DNA of 40,758 nt from Robinsoniella peoriensis. GTDB taxonomy: Bacteria > Bacillota > Clostridia > Lachnospirales > Lachnospiraceae. This document shows positions 32,001 to 40,748 of the stretch, in pieces. The notes under the pieces were generated by a model that made no database searches, was not told the DNA's origin, and saw only the letters and a list, made by a program, of their open reading frames with translations. How positions within the stretch are numbered: position 1 is the stretch's first letter; every line of letters starts with the position of its first letter. The DNA is taken from the NCBI RefSeq assembly GCF_042680125.1, contig NZ_JBHTNY010000058.1; one strand, given 5' to 3'. The position numbers and the translations under genes are program-made.

Positions 32001-35000
32001 ACGGAGTTAATAATCGCCGTTGGTTTTGCCAGGGATGCCAGATTGGTTTCTTCTCCATCCATAACAAATACCGATGCCTGAACAGGGTGATCCATGCCTT
32101 CTACCGTTCCGTTTACTTTAAAGCTGCCAGCTTTTCCATATTTATCTTCGGAAACGGCTTCCCATATTACTTTAGAATCTTTATAGATTCCATTGTCATA
32201 CAGCACACGCAATGTTTCCGGTAATTCCGGTGCTTTTCCCACAACTGTTACGTAGCTTCCCACTTCTGCGGAAACCGGTTTTGCATCTTCCTCCGGTGCA
32301 TATGCATCCGCTAATTCTTCTGCTGTCATAGCTGCAGATTTTACTGTAAAGTTATCTACAAGACCATTTAAGAATGCCGACTGTTTATTCTCGGATCTTC
32401 CAATATAGTTCATCTGCACTTCACCCAGATCAGCCAGGGTGAATCCACAGTCTTCTAATGTATATACCGCTTCACCATCTACATATAAGATAAGTGTCTG
32501 ATTCTCCATTGTCAATGCAATATTCTTCCAGAATCCTGTACCCAGTTTGATTCCGGTCTTGTATTCTGCCGTTTTATTTGTCTTAGTATCCGTGATACCT
32601 AATACTAATTCATTCTTGCCTTCAAAGGAAACATACATGCGCTTTCCGCCAGTATCTCCAAAATGGAATATGCGCGCACCGCTTCCCTGTACCGCATTTA
32701 GCTTGACGTCTGCCAGAATTGTGCAGTCCGTCACATTCTTTGTTAAAGAAGACGGCATCTTCACATATCCGCAGTAGGTACCGGTAAAGTTAACAGCATT
32801 TCCTTCTTTGCCTTCTGCCACTGCCGGCTTGCTGACCGCTGCCGCATCATTTCCTGCTGACGAAGAATCTTTTACAACTCTTTTTAATACATCCACTTCT
32901 TCAAATTCATAATTAGCCAGAACTTCCGGTAACTTTTCATCCTCTTTTACTACGAGGGTTAAAGTATCTTCTGCACTTAAAGCACCGTCACTTACTGATA
33001 ACTTCAACTGATATGTTCCTGCTTTATCTACAGAAATGCCGGAAATTAACTTATCGGGGTTTGCAATGGTAACGTTAGCCCCTTCCGGTTTCGAGGTTAT
33101 TTCCCATAAGCTGGTGAGCGTCATGTTTGGATATCCGTCATCCTTTGCAGCGCCTTCCAATCGGTAAGTATCTGATAAATACACATTTAAGTCTTTTCCT
33201 GCATCCACAGCCGGAGCTGTATTTTCCAACGGTTCTCCTTCTTCAATCACAACGCTTGCTGTCTCTGCCGCCGGAAGCGGAACGGATACAACAGTTGTTT
33301 CCTCTCCAATATACTGGAAACTGCCTGTTACATTGCCATTTACCTTAATCTGATAAGATCCCGGTTTTAATCCCGTAAATTCAATGTCAGATTTATGCTC
33401 GGAAACTTCCAGGTTTCTGACATTCAGTTCAACATAATTACTGTCCTCACTTACCTTTGCCTGAGTATACTGATCTCTGTCAAGCTCAATGGAGAGCTTC
33501 TGGTTGATAAAATTCAATCTCGTATAAACTCCGTCTAACGGTGTCACCTGATAGAATCCGCCATCTTCACTTACTTCACAGCCATATCCGAATAATCCAA
33601 AGATATTATCTGTAGAAACATCAGAAGACAGAATACGCAGTGCACCAAACAATCCTGTGTCTGCTTCTCCGGACATCTGACGCCATCCGTTATGAATACT
33701 TCCGCCGCCTGTTCCCTGTCCGCCGGAATTGCCAAGCTCAGACTGGTATGTCCATGATACGGTGCCGATATTTTCAGGGTCTGCATCGATCTGTCCTGAA
33801 TTTATACAAGTAAGGTTTGCAAGTTTTCCTGCATAGTTCACACGGGCTGCATCTGCCATCTCAGTTTCTGTCAGGCCGTTGTCCTGAAGTCTCAGCCAGT
33901 CATCCATACAATAGCCGGCTAATGATGCCGTATACTGGAAGTTCCACCAGTTCTCACCGCAGATAGTAGTAGGATTTCCATAGTGGTACCAGATAGGCTG
34001 CAGTCCGCGGCAAGCCCTGGTCTTCAAGTCAATCTTGCCCATCATATCAGTATTGTCATTTAATTTTGCAAGGGTATATACCGCTTCTTCACCGGTATTA
34101 TCATACGCATACTCGGAACCGTATGGATATTTATTTCCTTTGAAGTTGCTGTACTTTTTATCCATGATTTCGGTCACTTGTGCAGCCTCGTCATAATACC
34201 CCTCTGATTCTAATGCTGCAATAATATCCGGTGTTGTGGATTCACCCATCAGTCCGGTATCCCAGTTATAAGATACTCCTTTACTATATAACGCCTTTAA
34301 TATATTTGCGGCGCGCAGCAGATATGTTCCCTTATCTTCCGCATAATCAACCATATCGGGATATTTCTCTGCGATCTTATACATAGAGAAATATGTATTG
34401 TATACATGAGGATACGCATAACCACGGTATATTCCCTGTCCGGTATTATTTGGTTCATTATCCAGCCAGTCATTTACCATGTAATCTTCCTGGTGCTCTT
34501 TCATCAGCCCATTCCAGATAAAGGTATCCAGATACTCATCCACTGCCGTAATCTGTTCTTTAACCGGCTGGTAAACATTCTTTTCCGCCAGATATTCACC
34601 ATGGGTGAATCCCCAGTCATCGCCCCAGCCAAAGTATCCTTCGTATACACCGCGGACAGACTTTGTATCCATCATCCAGTCATCAAATATCTTGTCATAG
34701 ATTTCACCAGGTGCGTTGACCTGAGTTTTCTCTGTTACAAAATCAGCATGCAGTTCCAGTGCATCCTCCACGCTGTCCATCGCATAGAACTGCAGGGTTG
34801 TCTGCTTACCATCATCATATGTGATCTCAACATGGTTTGCACCAAGGCAGGAAAGCTGCAAATTGTAAATGTGATACTGCTCTCCATCCTGTGTAACGGT
34901 TTCCAGATATTCTACTTTTGTTCCCTCTTCTTTGGTACATTCCTGCTTATTGGAAACTGATTTCTGAAGCCCTTCATAAAGACCGGTATCATGAGAACAA

Positions 35001-37075
35001 TTTACCTGAATGTCCTGAATCTGATCTTTTCCATAGGAAGTATGCAGATAGAATTTAGCCGGCATATTAACGGAAAATGCCATACTTGGAACTGCTACCG
35101 CATCAATAATGCCTTCCTCATAAAGCTTTGTTTTCATATCCTGCTCATCATCTACACCTGTAAATTTAAACGTATATGTTTTACTCTCTCCGGGTGCCAG
35201 CGTCAGAGACGTGTTTTCCAGATAGCTGCTTCCTGTAGACTTGATAACATCAGAATGAATATAGAATACATTCAATCCATTTGCCCAGCCGCCCTGGTCC
35301 TGTGCCCAGACAGAGCCTGCATGTCCATTGTTGATTCTCCAGTGATCCTGATACTCAAATCCTGCCCCAGTAGAAGTATCCGGTGTAAATAACAGGAACT
35401 TACCCTGACCGCTTGGCCTGCTTGCATAGATATAGCTGGAATCCTGTCCTACAAAAGAATGATCCACTACTGAAGTTTCATAAACCTGCGTTCCTCCCGG
35501 CCAGAACTCACTGAATGGCATTGGCACGCCGAAGTCGCCGATGATCAGATTCTTATCTTTGGTATTGGTGACTGTCATGGACCATACGATCTGATTATCC
35601 ACTAATTCATAAGTCTCAACCAGCTTGAAGTCCTTAATGCCCTTATCTTCTTTAGCATCTTCATAGGTAACTTCTACTTTATTTCCTTTTAACTCAATCT
35701 TTCTCGTTTTGCTGCCATTATCCGAGGCACTGGTCATAGATTCTGTCCAGGTATCCTCACCCTCCCATTTGGTCTGGAACATTAATTCGCCCATCCACTG
35801 ATGTTCTTTGGAGGCTCCCTGGGTTGGTGCATATTCTGCATTTAATACATAGTTGGTATCATATAGGTCTCCCTGAATTTTAAGCTCATCAATGTGTCCG
35901 TATTTACCGATCTTCAGATAAAAATAGTCATTGGAAAGCTCTACTTCACCGCTTGGCTTTTCTGCATTTCCCAAAACCTTCCACTCCTTGATTCCAACGG
36001 CATGGTTTTCGGGTGTTCCGTATCCCTGCGGCGTCATAGTCAGTTTCAGCTGATTCGTCTTAATCGGCTGGTTAAAGGTGACTACGTTATACGCATCCAG
36101 TTTATTTTCAGTGACAACGGCTGCTTCTGCCCAATCTCCAGCTGCGGCATCCCAGTATTCCACTACCGTCTTCTCCGGCGCAAGGATTCCTCCATTATCT
36201 GTAAAATAGTATATTTCGGTGCTGTCAATCACAGCTTCTTTCTGCCAGGTGTACTGCACATATGCCATCTGTCCTTCATTTGTCCAGCTGTGCCAGACCA
36301 GCCCGTCTCCCGCACCTGCAGATGCTGCCGGTTCTGCTTCATCATTCAGAGCATCTATGCCGCCCAGATCCTCTGGATGGTTAATGCTTGCAGATGCCTC
36401 TGCTCTTGGCGCAATATTAAATGGCATCACCTTACCATATGCTTCCCACTCAATAACGCCGACTCCATTTTCATCAGCTTTCTGTTTTTCTATGGTCACT
36501 CTCAGACCTTTTGTCTTCACTGTATCAAATGTTGTAATATTGAACCCATCCGCCCTGCAGCCAAGACCCTTTGCGTTTCCAACTTCTACAAAGTTACCAT
36601 CCGCATCCATGTATTCATATTTACAGGATTTCGGAATTTTAATACCACCGGAATCAGGTTTGTCCCCGTCATACCAGAAATAAATTCCGCTGCTGTTTAG
36701 TTCCACTTCATTTTCCCAGGTATATGTCAATGTTTCACTGGCTGGTTTAGCCGGATTCCCCCAGGAACCATAACATGCACCGGTTTCTTCTTTTCCTGTC
36801 CCGGAAGTCTTTGATACTTTTCCGTCATTTACAGCAGTAAGGGTTTCCCAGCCTGATACATAACTGGTGGAAACATCTGCGCTCCCTGCTACATTATTAG
36901 GTCTTTCCCCATCCGGTGCTATAAAAAATTCATCTGTTTCTGCGGCTTTCTCTGCTGCATATACCGTACCTGTCCCTGTCAGACCCGGCAGAGGTACAGA
37001 TGTTATCATCATTGCCAACGCCAATGCCGATGCAGTTACCTTAACAGCCCCATTCACCAATCGTTTCTTTTTCAT
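29093..37075 (-). CDS. Giant secreted multimodular protein with DUF5695-like catalytic-type core
   Basis: The 2660-residue protein has a signal peptide (about 1-40). Domains in order: discoidin-like modules D1 (58-214) and D2 (221-369); a large core (about 378-1285), beta-rich then alpha-helical, that looks like DUF5695 and has an alpha-barrel glycosidase character (MMDTKSVRGVYEGYFGWGDDWGF; YPYGSEYAYDNTGEEAVY); an Ig/PKD-like domain (1286-1377); a LamG jelly roll (1385-1592); an Ig-like domain (1600-1672); D3 (1677-1822), FIVAR1, D4 (1903-2041), FIVAR2, D5 (2122-2269), FIVAR3-5 (to 2484); and a lysine-rich BspA-type leucine-rich tail (2498-2660). There is no LPXTG. GGAGG precedes the ATG, 27 bp past the GH51 gene. 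The enzymatic activity is unknown; polysaccharide processing is inferred from the modules and the operon. Confidence 0.8.
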   Translation of the reverse strand: MKKKRLVNGAVKVTASALALAMMITSVPLPGLTGTGTVYAAEKAAETDEFFIAPDGERPNNVAGSADVSTSYVSGWETLTAVNDGKVSKTSGTGKEETGACYGSWGNPAKPASETLTYTWENEVELNSSGIYFWYDGDKPDSGGIKIPKSCKYEYMDADGNFVEVGNAKGLGCRADGFNITTFDTVKTKGLRVTIEKQKADENGVGVIEWEAYGKVMPFNIAPRAEASASINHPEDLGGIDALNDEAEPAASAGAGDGLVWHSWTNEGQMAYVQYTWQKEAVIDSTEIYYFTDNGGILAPEKTVVEYWDAAAGDWAEAAVVTENKLDAYNVVTFNQPIKTNQLKLTMTPQGYGTPENHAVGIKEWKVLGNAEKPSGEVELSNDYFYLKIGKYGHIDELKIQGDLYDTNYVLNAEYAPTQGASKEHQWMGELMFQTKWEGEDTWTESMTSASDNGSKTRKIELKGNKVEVTYEDAKEDKGIKDFKLVETYELVDNQIVWSMTVTNTKDKNLIIGDFGVPMPFSEFWPGGTQVYETSVVDHSFVGQDSSYIYASRPSGQGKFLLFTPDTSTGAGFEYQDHWRINNGHAGSVWAQDQGGWANGLNVFYIHSDVIKSTGSSYLENTSLTLAPGESKTYTFKFTGVDDEQDMKTKLYEEGIIDAVAVPSMAFSVNMPAKFYLHTSYGKDQIQDIQVNCSHDTGLYEGLQKSVSNKQECTKEEGTKVEYLETVTQDGEQYHIYNLQLSCLGANHVEITYDDGKQTTLQFYAMDSVEDALELHADFVTEKTQVNAPGEIYDKIFDDWMMDTKSVRGVYEGYFGWGDDWGFTHGEYLAEKNVYQPVKEQITAVDEYLDTFIWNGLMKEHQEDYMVNDWLDNEPNNTGQGIYRGYAYPHVYNTYFSMYKIAEKYPDMVDYAEDKGTYLLRAANILKALYSKGVSYNWDTGLMGESTTPDIIAALESEGYYDEAAQVTEIMDKKYSNFKGNKYPYGSEYAYDNTGEEAVYTLAKLNDNTDMMGKIDLKTRACRGLQPIWYHYGNPTTICGENWWNFQYTASLAGYCMDDWLRLQDNGLTETEMADAARVNYAGKLANLTCINSGQIDADPENIGTVSWTYQSELGNSGGQGTGGGSIHNGWRQMSGEADTGLFGALRILSSDVSTDNIFGLFGYGCEVSEDGGFYQVTPLDGVYTRLNFINQKLSIELDRDQYTQAKVSEDSNYVELNVRNLEVSEHKSDIEFTGLKPGSYQIKVNGNVTGSFQYIGEETTVVSVPLPAAETASVVIEEGEPLENTAPAVDAGKDLNVYLSDTYRLEGAAKDDGYPNMTLTSLWEITSKPEGANVTIANPDKLISGISVDKAGTYQLKLSVSDGALSAEDTLTLVVKEDEKLPEVLANYEFEEVDVLKRVVKDSSSAGNDAAAVSKPAVAEGKEGNAVNFTGTYCGYVKMPSSLTKNVTDCTILADVKLNAVQGSGARIFHFGDTGGKRMYVSFEGKNELVLGITDTKTNKTAEYKTGIKLGTGFWKNIALTMENQTLILYVDGEAVYTLEDCGFTLADLGEVQMNYIGRSENKQSAFLNGLVDNFTVKSAAMTAEELADAYAPEEDAKPVSAEVGSYVTVVGKAPELPETLRVLYDNGIYKDSKVIWEAVSEDKYGKAGSFKVNGTVEGMDHPVQASVFVMDGEETNLASLAKPTAIINSVNDLGGVAGLNDGFEPSSSMDTSHGVWHNWLGNQGGEAWVQYTWEKEIMITASDAYYFKDGGGNFCPVSVKYEYLGSGGDWQAFTGTDGLGVATNKYNKTTFDPVMTKAIRMTMTPEKLGCGVIEWKVYGYQVDTEPAVDMTELKKAVELAETKAAYYYTAETWSTFADVLEEAENMLSDETAVQDDVDAMLTKLQEAKDALEIMPGAVSANLPPQAEVSASVNKAQAVKDGINPVNSADSSNGVWDSTGEEGREAWVQYDFEELVRIDSTDIYYYQDGGKVKLPKEALVEYLNDEGVWTEAEKITEMKENQYNTITLKKPILAAAIRVTLQPQDENSAIGIIEWKVSGELVSSQGVNKKNLRNILDIANTKAKGRYTAESWAVFAEALANAQNLVNQGGLTQEEINAAFDALYNAVNELQAAEQTQEIMNIAPEAAVSANINSPNDLGGADTMKDGYDPASSMDKSNGTWHNWGQEGKEAWVQYDWDTAQEIHSIDVYYFTDGGGILLPAESRFEYLGEDGQWYEMNTVSENIPDAYNTLNLENPVMAKALKITMQPVVEAGGLHGVGIIEWRVMAMTGAADSVITSELEGLIAAAQKKSEADYTELGWSQLQTALGQADNALGKGDVTQEEIDAAAKALQEAMIIREDPVVPVDKKELINLITLAESKLSGKYTIESLDALKKALQNAKKTAADEKAVQEEVDQAKTALEAAIAGLKVKEDPKPIVNKAELQKLINSYAGLKSSDYTAVSWSAYLKVLNNAKMVNLNANAAQKDVDAALSMLQQAYKTLVKAPVVKPVPKKNAVVTIGNAKYKVTKSSSKNGTVMYVKPTKKTFKKVTIPAAVKINGYTFKVTQIAKKAFYKNTKLQSVTIGKYVTNIGPSAFRDCKKLKSVVIGSSVKRIEKYAFMNDKNLKKITIKSKNLKTIQKKAFTNIYSKAEFKVPAKKLKNYKEHLLDRGVKTTAKFKKL

Positions 37076-37102
37076 TCGCGAACCTCCTCGTTCCTCTTTC
37101 GT

Positions 37103-38623
37103 TTACCTTCCCTGTTTCCCCAACCGGATTACATTCCATGAAGCCTTATGTAATTTTGCGGTCAGAATTCCCTCGTCCATATCCGATTCCTTGCTGTTCT
37201 TCGGCAGAACACGTTCCCTTCCATAAGCATTTACTGTCTTTAAGTCACCCTCTTCCATAATAATATGTTCTAAAATATCGTATCCCGCAAAGCTTCTTAA
37301 ATCACAGCTCAGGGTGATATCTTCGTGAATATTCCGGTTCACCGCAAATATGGTAACCTCTTCTTTTTCTTCCCGGTAAACCGCAACCGATTCAATATCT
37401 GTAACATCGCAATGACCGATGGTATCGTGCTTTGGAGTATCCAGAACCGGCAAAAGTGCAGTTCCCCTTCCATACAGAGACGCATGAAGAAATGGATAGA
37501 AAATCGTCTGCTTCCACACTCCCCCGTCATCTTCCGTCATAATCGGTGCAATAACATTTACTAATTGAGCCAGACATGCCACTTTGACACGGTCTGCGTG
37601 TTTTAACAGCATAATCAGCATTAAGCCCACCATCAGCGCATCTTCAAATGTATAGATATCCTCCAGTAAATGAGGCGCTTTCTGCCATGGACGGTTCTTC
37701 ATGGTATCGTCATCTGCTTCCGATGAGTGAAACCATACATTCCATTCATCAAAGCTTAAATTCATTACCTTTTTACTTCTCTTCTTTGCCTTAATATAGT
37801 CACAGGCAGACACTACCGTATGTATAAAATGTTCCATATCCATGGTCAGCGCCAGATAATCTGCCGTATCATTCATGGTATTTCCATAGTATTGATGCAG
37901 AGATATATAGTCCACGAAATCGTAAGTATGATTCAGTGTTGCCGCTTCCCACTCCGGAAATGTCGGCATCGCCGCAAAGGAACTTCCGCAGCTAACCATT
38001 TCTATAGACGAATCAATCAGTTTCATTGCCTTGGCCGTTTCTGCAGCCAGGCGTCCATACTCATCCGCCGTCTTATGTCCGATCTGCCATTCTCCATCCA
38101 TCTCATTTCCCAGGCACCAGGTCTTAATTCCATATGCCTCTTCCACTCCATGGCTTCTTCTTAAGTCACTGTAATACGTTCCGGACGGATGATTGCAATA
38201 CTCCAGCAGGTTACATGCATCAGCAATGCCTCTGGTTCCCAGATTCACAGCCATCATGATATCCGCATCAACCTTCTTTGCCCACTTTGCAAATTCATTT
38301 AGCCCCACTTCGTTTGTTTCCAGGCTCCGCCATGCCAGTTCCAGACGTTTTTTACGCTGTTCCACAGGGCCTACGCCATCTTCCCAGAAATAATTGGACA
38401 CGAAATTTCCGCCCGGGTACCGGATCAGGGGAACCTTTAACTCTTTTACCAGATCCAGAACATCTCTGCGAAATCCGTCTTCATCTGCGGTTGGGTGTCC
38501 CGGCTGATAAATTCCGTTATAAACAGCCCTTCCCAGATGCTCAATAAAAGAACCATAAATTCTCTTATCTATTTCTGCAATCCGGAAACTTTTATCGATT
38601 ATCATTTTTGCATTTTTATTCAT
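37103..38623 (-). CDS. abfA: GH51 alpha-L-arabinofuranosidase (intracellular)
   Basis: The 506-residue enzyme removes terminal alpha-L-arabinofuranose from arabino-oligosaccharides. The N-terminal KMIIDKSFRIAEIDKRIYG and FIEHLGRAVYNGIYQPGHP are GH51 hallmarks. The acid/base Glu174 is in CLGNEMDG and the nucleophile Glu293 in SFDEWNVW, matching the spacing of characterised enzymes (about 175 and 294). There is no signal peptide, so it acts on imported products. The start at 38623 gives the family length; the frame stays open to an ATG at 38746, which would add 41 unrelated residues. Its ribosome site (GTGGA) is weak. The gene lies between the two permease genes and the giant secreted protein, in one operon. 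Confidence 0.95.
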   Translation of the reverse strand: MNKNAKMIIDKSFRIAEIDKRIYGSFIEHLGRAVYNGIYQPGHPTADEDGFRRDVLDLVKELKVPLIRYPGGNFVSNYFWEDGVGPVEQRKKRLELAWRSLETNEVGLNEFAKWAKKVDADIMMAVNLGTRGIADACNLLEYCNHPSGTYYSDLRRSHGVEEAYGIKTWCLGNEMDGEWQIGHKTADEYGRLAAETAKAMKLIDSSIEMVSCGSSFAAMPTFPEWEAATLNHTYDFVDYISLHQYYGNTMNDTADYLALTMDMEHFIHTVVSACDYIKAKKRSKKVMNLSFDEWNVWFHSSEADDDTMKNRPWQKAPHLLEDIYTFEDALMVGLMLIMLLKHADRVKVACLAQLVNVIAPIMTEDDGGVWKQTIFYPFLHASLYGRGTALLPVLDTPKHDTIGHCDVTDIESVAVYREEKEEVTIFAVNRNIHEDITLSCDLRSFAGYDILEHIIMEEGDLKTVNAYGRERVLPKNSKESDMDEGILTAKLHKASWNVIRLGKQGR

Positions 38624-38727
38624 ATTGATATCCACTGCATATTGCTGGCATGCCGGCACTTTATATCTGCTGCAAATAGCCTGCCTGCAACACTGCCTTT
38701 CTATTTCATATTTTTTCAACATTACCT

Positions 38728-38773
38728 GTAAGTATGCCGCTGGCACTTACAATACTGCACCATTAGGCGGTGC
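38728..38773. other. Two adjacent hairpins between permease and arabinofuranosidase genes
   Basis: GTAAGT(N11)ACTTAC covers 38728-38750, with a GCC/GGC inner stem. GCACC(N7)GGTGC covers 38757-38773. Neither is followed by a T run on the minus strand, so they may mark an mRNA processing or stability site. Confidence 0.5.
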
Positions 38774-38795
38774 CGTAATCCTTTTCTGGACGCGC

Positions 38796-39653
38796 TTAAC
38801 CCTTCACCGCTCCGGCTACCATTCCTTCTATAAAATACTTCTGAAAACAAAGAAACAGAATTAATATAGGAATTACCGAGAAGCAGGAACCCACAATCAG
38901 CAGATCATAGTTATTTCCATAAGGTGTCAGTAAAGTATTCAGACCGATTGGCAGGGTATATTTCTTATCATCCCTTAAAATTAACAGCGGCCAGAGAAAG
39001 TTATTCCAGTAAGTCATACCATTTAATATTGCCATAGAAGCCATTGCCGGTTTCATGATTGGGAAAATCAATTTTACAAATATGCCGTATTCCGTAGCTC
39101 CATCTACACGTCCCGCCGAAATCAGCTCTTTGGGGATTCCCTCAAGATATTGGCGGAAGAAGAATATCGTTGAAGCATTTGCCATAAACGGCAGTACAAT
39201 TCCTGTATAAGTATTACTAAGCTTCATGCCGATCATCTGGTTATACAAAGGCAGCATCAGTATTTCAAATGGTACCATTAAGATCAGAAGTACACAGACA
39301 AAGAAGAAATTTTTTCCTTTAAAATTATAAGCAGCAAATCCGTAACCCACACAGGCACTCACCAGCAAAGTTAATACTACCTGCACCACAGTCAGGAATA
39401 CACTGTTGATAAACCAGGTAAAATAGCTGTGCTCTCCGGTAAACAGATAAACGTAATTCTTAAGGCTCATTTTATCCGGTTCAATCTTTAAGTTAAGTCC
39501 ATACTGGATCAGTTCTTTTCCATCTTTAAAACTGGCGATGACCATTGCTGCAAATGGTACCAGAATTACTATTGCCAACAGCGTAAAGAATACTAATAAG
39601 AAGATTTTCATCCATATTATTTTTGTTTTTCCACCCACATTTTGCCGTGCCAT
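38796..39653 (-). CDS. Carbohydrate ABC transporter permease, MalG type
   Basis: The 285-residue inner-membrane subunit has six predicted membrane segments and the coupling-helix EAA loop at about 171-201 (IPKELISAGRVDGATEYG...FPIMKP), characteristic of CUT1 sugar importers. It pairs with the MalF-type subunit encoded four bases upstream, and GAAGGAGG lies before its ATG. The imported sugar is probably an arabinose-containing oligosaccharide, as the GH51 gene follows. No ATP-binding or solute-binding gene is in the window; CUT1 systems often share one MsmK-type ATPase. Confidence 0.94.
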   Translation of the reverse strand: MARQNVGGKTKIIWMKIFLLVFFTLLAIVILVPFAAMVIASFKDGKELIQYGLNLKIEPDKMSLKNYVYLFTGEHSYFTWFINSVFLTVVQVVLTLLVSACVGYGFAAYNFKGKNFFFVCVLLILMVPFEILMLPLYNQMIGMKLSNTYTGIVLPFMANASTIFFFRQYLEGIPKELISAGRVDGATEYGIFVKLIFPIMKPAMASMAILNGMTYWNNFLWPLLILRDDKKYTLPIGLNTLLTPYGNNYDLLIVGSCFSVIPILILFLCFQKYFIEGMVAGAVKG

Positions 39654-39657
39654 CTCA

Positions 39658-40599
39658 TTAGTCCTCCTTCTTAAACATGCCTGAAAACGTCAGCTGTGCA
39701 ATATTGATAATCATGGTGATCGCCAGCAGAATCACACCTACGGCTGCCGCATAGCCCATTTCATTTTTCTGGATTCCCTGCCGATACAGGTAGCCGACAA
39801 TGGTAAGACCGATATTCTGAGGGGAATCCTTTCCCGCCCACAGCATATAGCTCTCTGTAAACATTGCCAGACCGCCATAGATACTAATGGTAAGAACATA
39901 GGTAATCGTAGGTTTTAACATTGGCAGTGTCACATAAATAAACTTCTTAAAGGATGAAGCACCGTCAATGGATGCCGACTCATAAAGTTCTGTAGGAATG
40001 CCGTTTAATCCGGAAATAAAATACAGCATATTAACACCCATCCACCTCCAGCAGGCAAGAAACAGCAATGCCACATAAGCCGTAAAACTGTTTTTTAGCC
40101 ATTTTACCGGCTCTAATCCCAGCGCATTCATAATACTGTTCATAAACGCGGAGTCCATTTCACCAAACATCAGACGGAAAATGGTACCCGCTACTACGAT
40201 AGAAGTAAGAATCGGAACAAAAAATACAGATTTGAACATCTCTTTTGCCGACATTAGTTTGCTGTTAATCATGTACGCAAGCAGCATTGGAATTGGAATC
40301 AAAAGAATCAGTGTTCCAATCATATATTTCAGACTGTTCCATAGAGCAATCTTAAAGATATTGTCGCCTGCTAATTTACTATAGTTTTTTATTCCAACAA
40401 AGGATGTCTGTCCCGGCAAAACCTCCTGGAAACTCATAACTCCGGCCTTCGCCAACGGAAACAGCCAAAATATTAAAAACGTTAAGACAAACGGAAGTAT
40501 GAACACATATGGTGCTATTTTCTGAGAATATAGTAATTTCCGAAAATTAAACTTCTTTTCTTCCTGCTGCTGTACCTGTACCGTCTTCCTGCCACTCAT
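39658..40599 (-). CDS. Carbohydrate ABC transporter permease, MalF type
   Basis: A 313-residue inner-membrane subunit with a charged N-terminus, about six membrane segments and the EAA loop at about 198-230 (NGIPTELYESASIDGASSFKKF...LPMLKP). It lacks the large periplasmic loop of E. coli MalF, as in most Firmicute CUT1 importers. GAAAGGGG precedes the ATG. The preceding gene, expected to be the sugar-binding lipoprotein, should lie beyond the right edge. Confidence 0.94.
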   Translation of the reverse strand: MSGRKTVQVQQQEEKKFNFRKLLYSQKIAPYVFILPFVLTFLIFWLFPLAKAGVMSFQEVLPGQTSFVGIKNYSKLAGDNIFKIALWNSLKYMIGTLILLIPIPMLLAYMINSKLMSAKEMFKSVFFVPILTSIVVAGTIFRLMFGEMDSAFMNSIMNALGLEPVKWLKNSFTAYVALLFLACWRWMGVNMLYFISGLNGIPTELYESASIDGASSFKKFIYVTLPMLKPTITYVLTISIYGGLAMFTESYMLWAGKDSPQNIGLTIVGYLYRQGIQKNEMGYAAAVGVILLAITMIINIAQLTFSGMFKKED

Positions 40600-40635
40600 T
40601 TTTTTACCCCTTTCAACATTTGCTTTTGTCAGCCC

Positions 40636-40651
40636 GGGAATTTACATTCCC
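40636..40651. other. Short palindrome upstream of the permease genes
   Basis: GGGAAT TTAC ATTCCC forms a 6-bp stem with a 4-nt loop, about 40 bp before the MalF-type start codon. It could be an operator half or a leader hairpin. Confidence 0.4.
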
Positions 40652-40686
40652 TACCACATATTTGAATTATCCTGTTTTCATACAAT

Positions 40687-40748
40687 CAGTACCACCGGCT
40701 TAGCCGGTGGTTTGTTTTCCGCCCTATAAGGGCTCGTTTCCGGTACTG
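40687..40748. other. Branched inverted-repeat structure, possible IS200/IS605-type end
   Basis: CAGTACC (40687-40693) pairs with GGTACTG (40742-40748). This outer stem encloses a 9-bp hairpin ACCACCGGC-TTA-GCCGGTGGT (40691-40711, sharing three bases with the outer stem) and a second stem GCCCT-ATA-AGGGC (40721-40733). Subterminal hairpins of this style occur at IS200/IS605 ends and in their TnpB-associated RNAs. No transposase gene is visible before the window ends. Confidence 0.4.

Noticed and set aside
35894..36700. 268-codon plus-strand ORF
   Set aside because: It lies antisense to discoidin-like modules of the giant gene, without ribosome site or recognisable domain.
29093..37075. GH127/GH146 beta-L-arabinofuranosidase as the core of the giant protein
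   Set aside because: The zinc-binding Cys/Glu pattern of that family is not visible in 378-1285; the DUF5695-like reading fits better.
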